From: Fundicoccus ignavus
GTDB lineage: Bacteria; Bacillota; Bacilli; Lactobacillales; Aerococcaceae
Length of the DNA: 46,511 nt
Assembly: GCF_009659375.1 (NCBI RefSeq)
Contig: NZ_WJQT01000019.1
Span: 1-46,511, forward strand
Direction of reading: 5' to 3'
How positions within the stretch are numbered: position 1 is the stretch's first letter; each line of letters starts with the position of its first letter. Shown piece by piece: positions 40,229-46,511 of this stretch. The notes beneath the pieces are model-generated. The model made no database searches. It was given only the letters and a program-made list of their open reading frames with translations, and had not been told where the DNA came from. Both the position numbers and the translations under genes were made by a program.

Positions 40229-40278
40229 AAACAAGCTAGAAAACCGTCACAAGCGGATTCTGGCTTGTTCTTTTTTTT
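40229..40278 (+). terminator. Terminator of rplS
   Basis: AACAAGCTAGAA pairs with TTCTGGCTTGTT and is followed by a run of eight Ts. Confidence 0.85.
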
Positions 40279-40902
40279 ATTTGAATACGCTTTTGAATAC
40301 CATTTTGAATACCAAAATAGATAGGAAATGCTCTCTTGAGCTGATCCTAGCTTTTTTGTTTACGTTAAAATATATTTTTGAACCTAATGATTAACAAAGG
40401 ATCGTGATTCACCTGGCCTAGGGAATCGCGATTTTGTGGTTTTATATAAACGCTATTTCCATTTGGATTAGAAGAATATTTTTATGGAGCTAAAAGAGGG
40501 TGTAAATTAAATTGTAATAAGGGGCTAAAAAACTTACGACTTCTCAAGTAATAAATCAATTTATCTCATCCTCACAGTCAGCACCCAACACGTCACTTCA
40601 ACCTCTAAACAAGCACTATATAAGCATAAACAGCAATATCTTGCGTGAATAACAGCTGTTGGCAGGACATTTGATACAATAAACAATCTGGACAAGAGCA
40701 TTCAATTTCGCTTAAAGTTAATGTTCATTTTGATAAATTCCTACGACAATCCAAATTAAATGATAATATATTTATAATGTGAATAACAAATGAAATCAAT
40801 ATGCTACTTTCCCACCAAATACCTTTATATATATCCGTATGTTATGTTAAAATTGTTATATATATTTAACAAAATTAAACGACTGTTGTGAAGGAAGGGA
40901 TG
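40279..40902. other. Long non-coding region between rplS and the first Rgg-like gene
   Basis: Three 12-bp direct repeats of TTGAATACCATT type lie at 40281-40313. A hairpin, GGATCGTGATTC/GGAATCGCGATT, spans about 40399-40434 and is followed by Ts, so it may be a further terminator. Beyond that the sequence is AT-rich with no gene or recognised RNA. The promoter of the regulator gene is probably in 40780-40870, but I cannot fix it. I found no convincing small hydrophobic peptide ORF on either strand. Confidence 0.5.
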
Positions 40903-41787
40903 ATGCCTTTGGAGAATTTAGGAGAAGTGATAGAACAAATACGGAGCAACCGAAATATTACGATAGACTCCTTATGCGAAGGGATAATGTCACACTCAAC
41001 TTATCATCGCTTTGTGAGAGGAAAGAGCAACATCGCCTCTGATTCATTTGTAAAATTAGTTGGCCGTTTACATATGACGCTAGCGATGTTTTTACAAGAT
41101 TATCAAGGTTTTTTTAAACTTAAACACGACTATGCGATTTTAAATCATGCAAAGTATAGTCGCGAAGTTAAATTAATTCAGGATCTAATTAGTGAGTATC
41201 AAACTAAAGAAAAAACAAGTAGGCTGTCTGTTTTTGAGGAGAGATTTCTGAAAGTCGCACGAGCATTGAATAAAGGAATGGCTAATAAAGGCAATAAAAC
41301 GAAATTATCATTAGAAATTATCAAAGAATTTACTGCGATACATACTTTTTCGGATAATGATTACTTTGCTTTTGTACTCTTACTTGACTTCATATCACTG
41401 GAAGAAGCAGAAAAAATCATTGCACCTCAATTGCAAAATATGAATCTAAAAAAAGAAATCGTACGTATGGAGACATTTTATTTTCTTGCAGGCGCTATGT
41501 ATGTCAAAGCACTACTAGCAAATAAAGATGCTTTAGCAAGCACTTATTATTCAATCATAATTGATCATAATCTTGATGCGACAGATTTGGGCTGGAAACT
41601 TCAACGAGAAAAGTATATGAATTTTCATCTATATTTCTCAGGAGATAGACAAACCGCGATCGAAAACTTGGAGAACTTGAGAGAATTCTATCTAGATTTA
41701 TACTTAGAAATAGACGCTCGAGACTTAACTAGAATTTGTCACAAGCTAGGCATCCATCTCAAGAGTGAGGGGGAGCTTTATGCTTAA
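40903..41787 (+). CDS. Rgg/MutR-like transcriptional regulator, first of a tandem pair
   Basis: This protein of about 294 residues has an N-terminal XRE-type HTH (GEVIEQIRSNRNITIDSLCEGIMSHSTYHRFVRGKSNIASDSFVKLVGRLHM) and a long all-helical C-terminal region, the plan of Rgg and related RRNPP-type regulators. Some of these sense short peptides. Starts near AAGGAAGGG are ambiguous (GTG 40888, ATG 40900/40903, TTG 40909); 40903 is chosen by spacing. Its stop overlaps the next gene by 8 bases. The neighbour is a paralogue and the next gene downstream a surface protein, so control of surface-protein expression is a reasonable guess. Confidence 0.75.
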   Translation: MPLENLGEVIEQIRSNRNITIDSLCEGIMSHSTYHRFVRGKSNIASDSFVKLVGRLHMTLAMFLQDYQGFFKLKHDYAILNHAKYSREVKLIQDLISEYQTKEKTSRLSVFEERFLKVARALNKGMANKGNKTKLSLEIIKEFTAIHTFSDNDYFAFVLLLDFISLEEAEKIIAPQLQNMNLKKEIVRMETFYFLAGAMYVKALLANKDALASTYYSIIIDHNLDATDLGWKLQREKYMNFHLYFSGDRQTAIENLENLREFYLDLYLEIDARDLTRICHKLGIHLKSEGELYA

Positions 41788-42640
41788 AGATTATCGGAGT
41801 CTTATTGAAGAATATCGCAAGAAAAATGGTTTATCCATGCAGGAGATTTGTGGCGACTATATTTCACATTCATCTTATTCAAGATTTATTAAAAAAAATC
41901 AAACGCTCTCAGCAGATAAATTAATCTATATGATCGATAGATTAGACTTGAATTTTAGAGAAGTAGGTCTATTTGATCAGGTTATTTTTCTGACCAACGA
42001 GGATAAAGTACGGATGGCAAGAGTGTTGGACTCAGGCGATCTGCAAGCAATGGCTGATTTAGCCGACGAATTTAGTTCAGTATCCAAACGAGAATATGAC
42101 ACCCATGGCATGATGGCAATTCGAATTAGACTGAAAATCGGTGGTGAAATTGCATCACAACAGGTAAAGAAATTGTATGATTATTTGTCTAAAGTTGAAC
42201 AATGGGACTATAAAGAAATGTATTTATTTACATTTATCATCGATAAAGTTGAAAGTTCGATCATACAAATGGTCGTCAAGCGTGTTTACAATAGGGCTGC
42301 GGATTCATTATATTTGGAACGCAATCTTAATTTAACTATCCTTTTAGACGAGGCTCACTTTGAGTTTTTAAGAAGGGGTGAGTTTGAACAAGCTCAACAA
42401 GTGTTGCAGCAATTAAGTGATTTAGTTATAAATAAAAGCTTTCAAACAGTATTTGGGCTCTATTCAATTAGTCAAGCTCTTCATCAAAATCTTGTACAGA
42501 CTAATCCAGAGAATTTTAACAAAATAGGTCGTCTCTATCGAAATCTTATAAAAGTTCAATCGGATTTTTTAGCGATTCGACTAAAAAATCGCTATGATGA
42601 ATTGAAAACAATCCACGACTTAACTGAAATAGAATGGTAA
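41780..42640 (+). CDS. Rgg/MutR-like transcriptional regulator, second of a tandem pair
   Basis: This 286-residue paralogue of the preceding protein has the HTH YRSLIEEYRKKNGLSMQEICGDYISHSSYSRFIKKNQTLSADKLIYMIDRLDLN, followed by helical repeats. The shared DxxSHSxYxRF motif in both HTHs shows common descent, while the C-terminal halves have diverged strongly, as expected if they bind different ligands or partners. The start ATG at 41780 has GAGGGGGAG upstream and lies inside the first gene, so the two are made together and could form a heterodimer. A terminator follows at 42655. The G5 surface protein is next. Confidence 0.75.
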   Translation: MLKDYRSLIEEYRKKNGLSMQEICGDYISHSSYSRFIKKNQTLSADKLIYMIDRLDLNFREVGLFDQVIFLTNEDKVRMARVLDSGDLQAMADLADEFSSVSKREYDTHGMMAIRIRLKIGGEIASQQVKKLYDYLSKVEQWDYKEMYLFTFIIDKVESSIIQMVVKRVYNRAADSLYLERNLNLTILLDEAHFEFLRRGEFEQAQQVLQQLSDLVINKSFQTVFGLYSISQALHQNLVQTNPENFNKIGRLYRNLIKVQSDFLAIRLKNRYDELKTIHDLTEIEW

Positions 42641-42654
42641 TTAATTCAAGTAAT

Positions 42655-42689
42655 AGGGCTATTGGGAGAGATTCCAGTGGCTCTTTTTT
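42655..42689 (+). terminator. Terminator of the tandem regulator operon
   Basis: AGGGCTATTGG pairs (with wobbles) with CCAGTGGCTCT and is followed by six Ts. Confidence 0.75.
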
Positions 42690-42884
42690 GATATATAAGT
42701 GATTGTGCGTTTACGCAATGTTTTCTGACAAAGTGAATACTTTCGACTATTATATATAATGATTGATTAAATGTTTGTATGAACGAATATTTATGAGAAT
42801 CGTGATGTTGTGATGCTTAATAAAAGTCAGCGATGTATTAAAAGAAAGAGTTTTAAATATAACAGATTAATTCGGAGGGATAAA

Positions 42885-45800
42885 ATGTTTCAGACACGTA
42901 GAGAATATCATAATGCATTACGAGGAAAAAAAATAATGAAAAAAGTTAAGGGCAAATGGGTGGCAGCTCTTGCAACTGGTTTACTTTTAGGACCAGTCTT
43001 AACTGATGTAACTCAAGAAGTTTCAGCTCAAGCAAATGAGGACATAACGATTGAACTCATATTAGAGAAAGAAGCGATAATCGAACGTTTAGAATCAGTG
43101 CTCGAAGATGACCATTTATTTGTAGTTAATACAGATGATACTATTGAAGCTATTTTTACTTTAATTAAAGAATACGATTACAAATTTGACGAAACTAACG
43201 AAGAAGATCAAGAATTAGTAGAGTTTTTAGAGAATTTTGAAATTGAAGATTTTATTCGTATTAATTCATTGGACGAAGGCGTAGAAACCGTCGAAGATAT
43301 TGAAAACATTGAATTAGAAGTAGGACAATTATTAGAAGTGCGTTTAGAAGTTTTAAAACATGCTTTTGAGAATGACTTTAAAATTGATTTTTCCGATGAA
43401 GTACTTGAATTAACTTTTGATGTAGAAGAAATGATTGAATTTGTCGAAAATCAAAACAAAGTTGTTTCAGAAGCACCAGAGACACCAGAAAATTTAAATC
43501 AAAATAATACAGTTAATAGACCAGAAGTACCGATAACGCCTGTAGTGCCAGAAGTACCTGTTGTACCAGAAACTCCAGAAGTACCTGAGCTACCAGAAAC
43601 ACCAGAAACACCAGAAACACCAGAAGTACCTGAAACACCTGAGGTGCCTGAAGTACCAGAAACACCAGAAGTACCTGAAACACCTGAGGTGCCTGAAGTA
43701 CCAGAAGTACCGGAAGTGCCAGAAATACCTGAGCTGCCTGAAGAGCCTGAAACACCAGAAGTACCTGAGGATGAGATTGTTAGAGAACATTCAGTAGGTG
43801 AAGTTCTTGAAACAATCCAATCTGAAGAAGACATTTTCGGTGGTAAAGAAGGAGAAGAAGTAACAGAAGTAGCTGGTGACATTTATTACAAATCTGAGTC
43901 GAGAATAGAGTTAAGCCGTGACGAGGTTGCTGAAGTAGTTGAAACAGAAACGTATACAGAAAAATATACTGAACAAGTACCAGTTATGGAAATAGTTGAG
44001 AAGAAAGTTCAAAATGGCGTAGACGAAAATGGAGAACCAATTTTTGACATTGAGTTTGAACTTGAGCCAACAGGCGAAATGAAGGATGTTGAAAAGGAAA
44101 GAGAGAGCACTCGCGAGAATGTTATTAAACCAGCATCAGTAACGGTAGTTAGTGAAACAACTGAGTTATATGGTATTCCATTTGACGTTATCAAAATTTA
44201 CGATAATACATTAGACTCAGGTTATGAAGAAGTTGAGCAAGAAGGAATTGAAGGCGAACTTTCTAAAGCTTATACAACTACTTTGGTTGATGATGTGGTT
44301 GCTAATGTAAGTGAAATTACAGAAAATAAATTAACTGCTCCTACTGATAAAATTATTAGAGTTGGTACAAAAGAAGTTATTGGTAAGAAACAAGTAATTT
44401 TGCAAAGCCAAGTTATTACAAGAGGCCTTATCAAACGTTATGATGCAGAGTTATATGAAGATGAGGGAGACTTTATTCAAGGGCAAGATGGTTTCAATAA
44501 TAAAACGATTAAAAGAGTACAACTGGGAGAAAATATTACTAATAGTGTTTTAGAAGAAGATACTCAGGAAGCAATTCATGATATCGAAATCGTTGGAACT
44601 AAGCCAATCGTAACGACTGAAACAAAAATTCTAGATCGAGTAATTGAATTTGAAACTGAATATAAAGAGTATCCAGGTGATGATAAATCCGAAACTGTTA
44701 TTCAACAAGGTCAAACTGGTCTAGCGCGAGACACTTATCTAGTTACATATCACAAAGGTGTAGAAGCTAACCGAGAGTTGATTTCAAGTGAAACAATACA
44801 AGAACCAGTTAAAGAAGTGATTCAAATTGGAAAAATTGGTACAGAAGTTGTTAGGAAAGAACTACATACTGAGAATGAAGTTCTTAAAATTGAAACAGAA
44901 TATATCATAAATTATGATTCTACAAGCGCAACACCAATAGTCTTAAACCAAGGAAAACACACTGTGTTAAACAAAGTTTATGAAATTTCATATAATAATA
45001 TTGACAGTGTACTTTCTAAGCAATTAATTGGTTCTGAAACTATAGTTTACGGTGAAACGAGAGTGGTGGAATTAAGTCCGTTGTTACTAGAAAAACAAAT
45101 AGAATCACTCGAATACAGCAACGGCACCGTAAATATTTTTGGTTCTCGCATTCAGCCAGATTCAGTACTAACAGTTGGTCAAGCTGAAAATTATCTTTCA
45201 AACTTCATAACAATTGTAGATGATCCCAATTTGGCAGTTGGAGAGTTCAGAGTTGTTGAAAAAGGAACATTAGGTAGAACGGTAGATACATATGAGAGAA
45301 TTTATTATAAAGATGTGCTTATCGGAGAAAACTTTGTGAGTACAGACCAGATCTCTAAACCTACAAAACATGTAGTCGCTTTTGGCAGTAACACGGATAA
45401 AGTATCGAATGATTTTGTTGATTCAGATAATATTGAATGGATAACTTATCGTTTTGAACACGGAGTATCGGATGATGAAGCAAATGTTATTACTGAAGTG
45501 AAAATTCCCAATCTAAATAAATATTTCAAAGATAATTCAAAAAAATTCAGTTTAATTGAATTTGATAGACAACAAATTAATGCAATATTAGAAATTATCT
45601 CTGGTGAAAGTTCGACTTATAGTTTAGACAATGATTTTTATTATAGTAGTGAACAAAATCAGAAACCAGATGCTAGAAAGCGTATTAAAGGAGAATATTT
45701 ATATTCTTTACTTACAAAACAACAATTTTATGTAATTCAATTTATGATTGATAATATAAATACTGAAACTTTTTCGGGTGAACTACATGATAACAATAAA

Positions 45801-46217
45801 ATTACATTTAACGAAAAAGATTATGAATTTGAAGTAATCCCTACTGAAGGCTCAATATTGTGGCACAATATAAAATCGGGAAATATTTACGAACCGTATA
45901 TTTATAATGATGGCTTTATTCCAGAAGAAAAACTCTTAAATAGTATTTTAGAAAAAAATGATTTGATAGAAGTCTTTGAGGTGATTCAAGAAGATATAAT
46001 TCAAGCGGGATACATCGGGAAATTAGATATGTCAAGATTTTCGGAAGAATTAAATGAGTTCTTTGAAGGAGAAAATGGAATCTTAAAACGAATTTACCAT
46101 GTTACTAAAACAAATGGCGTTGTTACAGATAAAAAATTATTTAACTACGACCTGAAACAAAGTACACCTACAATATCAAATGTTGGTGCTCGTGAAGGTG
46201 TTTATTGGAAATACTAA
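42885..46217 (+). CDS. Large G5-domain surface/secreted protein without LPXTG anchor
   Basis: This 1110-residue exported protein has a long N-terminal signal region (residues 1-48; KKVKGKWVAALATGLLLGP resembles extended KxYKxGKxW-type signals) and an acidic helical domain (about 50-195). A (PEVPETP)n spacer (223-295) follows, then a series of about five G5-like modules (about 420-840; repeated ETxxxxIPFDV...GxxG...IIRVGTK pattern). The C-terminal region (840-1110) I do not recognise. G5 domains occur in adhesins and wall enzymes and are thought to bind N-acetylglucosamine or zinc. There is no LPXTG motif, membrane helix or known wall-binding repeat at the C terminus. The ATG at 42885 has GGAGGG. 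The IS starts 105 bp after the stop. Confidence 0.82.
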   Translation: MFQTRREYHNALRGKKIMKKVKGKWVAALATGLLLGPVLTDVTQEVSAQANEDITIELILEKEAIIERLESVLEDDHLFVVNTDDTIEAIFTLIKEYDYKFDETNEEDQELVEFLENFEIEDFIRINSLDEGVETVEDIENIELEVGQLLEVRLEVLKHAFENDFKIDFSDEVLELTFDVEEMIEFVENQNKVVSEAPETPENLNQNNTVNRPEVPITPVVPEVPVVPETPEVPELPETPETPETPEVPETPEVPEVPETPEVPETPEVPEVPEVPEVPEIPELPEEPETPEVPEDEIVREHSVGEVLETIQSEEDIFGGKEGEEVTEVAGDIYYKSESRIELSRDEVAEVVETETYTEKYTEQVPVMEIVEKKVQNGVDENGEPIFDIEFELEPTGEMKDVEKERESTRENVIKPASVTVVSETTELYGIPFDVIKIYDNTLDSGYEEVEQEGIEGELSKAYTTTLVDDVVANVSEITENKLTAPTDKIIRVGTKEVIGKKQVILQSQVITRGLIKRYDAELYEDEGDFIQGQDGFNNKTIKRVQLGENITNSVLEEDTQEAIHDIEIVGTKPIVTTETKILDRVIEFETEYKEYPGDDKSETVIQQGQTGLARDTYLVTYHKGVEANRELISSETIQEPVKEVIQIGKIGTEVVRKELHTENEVLKIETEYIINYDSTSATPIVLNQGKHTVLNKVYEISYNNIDSVLSKQLIGSETIVYGETRVVELSPLLLEKQIESLEYSNGTVNIFGSRIQPDSVLTVGQAENYLSNFITIVDDPNLAVGEFRVVEKGTLGRTVDTYERIYYKDVLIGENFVSTDQISKPTKHVVAFGSNTDKVSNDFVDSDNIEWITYRFEHGVSDDEANVITEVKIPNLNKYFKDNSKKFSLIEFDRQQINAILEIISGESSTYSLDNDFYYSSEQNQKPDARKRIKGEYLYSLLTKQQFYVIQFMIDNINTETFSGELHDNNKITFNEKDYEFEVIPTEGSILWHNIKSGNIYEPYIYNDGFIPEEKLLNSILEKNDLIEVFEVIQEDIIQAGYIGKLDMSRFSEELNEFFEGENGILKRIYHVTKTNGVVTDKKLFNYDLKQSTPTISNVGAREGVYWKY
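43551..43769 (+). repeat. Proline-rich PEVPETP-coding tandem repeats
   Basis: Short units such as CCAGAAGTACCTGAAACACC, with period 6-9 bp and 24-27 bp super-repeats, code for a Pro-Glu-Val/Thr spacer that probably holds the G5 modules away from the cell. Open frames on the other strand are by-products of this repeat. Confidence 0.9.
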
Positions 46218-46335
46218 TCACATAAAATGAATACAAACAATGTGACTCAGAAAATTACGGAGCGGTTTGTTGCTAAGGTCTATGGTATGAGTAAAAATCG
46301 AATCATATAAACACAAAAAGAGGTTCTAAAATTTT

Positions 46336-46380
46336 GAGTGTTGGTGAGGAAATCCTCACTGACACTCTTTTTAATTTTTT
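46336..46380 (+). terminator. Terminator formed by the IS terminal repeat
   Basis: A 13-bp paired stem with a TG/TG bulge and a T-rich tail overlaps the IS inverted repeat and insulates the transposase from outside promoters. It may also serve as the terminator for the G5 protein gene. Confidence 0.75.
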
Positions 46381-46445
46381 GTACAAAAAAAGCCAGTGAT
46401 TTCCTTTATAATATAGTCACCACAACCATCAAAAGGAGAATTCAC

Positions 46446-46511
46446 TTGGCATATATACATAGTATCGCAAAATTGTTCGAAATTAAAGACCCAAATATTG
46501 TATTAGAGGAT
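46446..46511 (+). CDS. ISL3 family transposase, N-terminal 22 residues (partial)
   Basis: A TTG start at 46446, preceded by AAAGGAG at good distance, opens a frame to the window end. The peptide (…HSIAKLFEIKDPNIVLED) matches the common start of ISL3-family transposases, in which a short helix precedes LxxKDPNI. The rest is outside the window. With the C-terminal fragment at 2-142, it suggests that both contig ends fall in copies of one IS. Confidence 0.75.
   Translation, partial: MAYIHSIAKLFEIKDPNIVLED

Larger units (their letters stand above)
46322..46511 (+). mobile_element. Left end of an ISL3-like insertion sequence (truncated by window edge)
   Basis: The element begins at 46322 with GGTTCTAAAATTTTGAGTGT, the counterpart of the inverted repeat at 215-240. 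A long hairpin (46336-46367, GAGTGT-TG-GTGAGGA / TCCTCAC-TG-ACACTC) partly formed by the IR is followed by TTTTTAATTTTTT. It would stop transcription entering the element. The transposase gene starts at 46446. Confidence 0.85.

Noticed and set aside
40281..40313. Three 12-bp TTGAATACCATT-like direct repeats as a phage attachment site
   Set aside because: No integrase or phage genes are near and no second copy flanks an island; kept only as a short repeat in the intergenic description.
40440..40902. Small hydrophobic peptide (SHP) pheromone gene next to the Rgg-like regulators
   Set aside because: I found no short ORF with a ribosome site and hydrophobic C-terminus on either strand here or at 42641-42884.
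43499..43882. Ser/Gly/Thr-rich collagen-like ORF on the minus strand
   Set aside because: It is produced by the PEVPETP-coding repeats of the G5 protein gene read in antisense; no start signals.
1..46511. IS-flanked composite transposon carrying the whole window
   Set aside because: The interior is mostly essential housekeeping genes, and the IS fragments sit exactly at the window ends, which points to assembly breaks rather than a 46-kb transposon.

Overview
The window looks like the chromosome of a low-GC Gram-positive coccus of the Lactobacillales. Gene content and order (rnc-smc-HAD-ftsY, ylxM-ffh, rpsP-khpA, rimM-trmD-rplS), methionine T-boxes instead of SAM riboswitches, and an Mg2+ M-box fit the Aerococcaceae/Carnobacteriaceae region of that order. 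I cannot name the species. Both ends lie inside copies of one ISL3-like insertion sequence: the 3' end of its transposase at bases 2-142 and the 5' end of a transposase at 46446-46511. The window is therefore probably one assembly contig broken at an IS repeat.

Layout. 1-240: IS end. 241-1020: terminator, dispersed repeat, promoter region. 1021-2799: family-5 peptide-type binding protein. 3036-3314: small unknown gene. 3559-9755: rnc, smc, HAD phosphatase, ftsY. 9807-11264: SOS-boxed YolD-like gene, PC4-like gene, MazG-like gene, DUF2798 membrane protein. 11682-15652: TroA/Mnt-type metal ABC operon on the minus strand and a divergent DtxR/MntR regulator, with two palindromic operators between them. 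15681-17536: ylxM-ffh. 17834-19658: formamidase-family gene divergent from a MerR/TipAS regulator. 19783-23088: M-box riboswitch, three tiny ORFs and an MgtA-type P-type ATPase. 23295-23892: rpsP-khpA. 23893-38446 is a 14.5-kb block between khpA and rimM, genes that are usually neighbours. It holds repeats, two Met T-box units (MetE-like; metA-metB, followed by a C-S lyase), an unknown gene, an SsuABC/Thi5-like transporter, an L,D-transpeptidase, a hydratase/tautomerase pair, a 177-bp palindromic tandem repeat and an unusual Cu/Zn SOD-like lipoprotein. 38470-40216: rimM-trmD and rplS with its own leader. 40903-46217: two overlapping Rgg-like regulators and a 1110-residue G5-domain surface protein without an LPXTG anchor.

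How the genes work together. The housekeeping blocks serve RNA processing, chromosome segregation, SRP targeting and ribosome maturation. Around them are metal homeostasis (Mn/Zn uptake, Mg transport) and methionine synthesis controlled by uncharged tRNA-Met: MetA makes O-acetylhomoserine, MetB and the C-S lyase carry sulfur to homocysteine, and the MetE-like enzyme methylates it.

The observations most worth following are: (i) a family of long imperfect-hairpin intergenic repeats, at two loci followed by a second palindromic family that is expanded to a 177-bp tandem array at 36749-37187; (ii) micro-ORFs between the M-box and mgtA, one of which encodes a 28-residue membrane peptide one base upstream of mgtA; (iii) three substrate-binding proteins with no lipobox cysteine in a genome that does encode a lipoprotein; (iv) the SOD-like protein lacking the usual disulfide cysteines and active-site arginine; and (v) a perfect LexA-type box in an optimal promoter before an orphan YolD-like gene.
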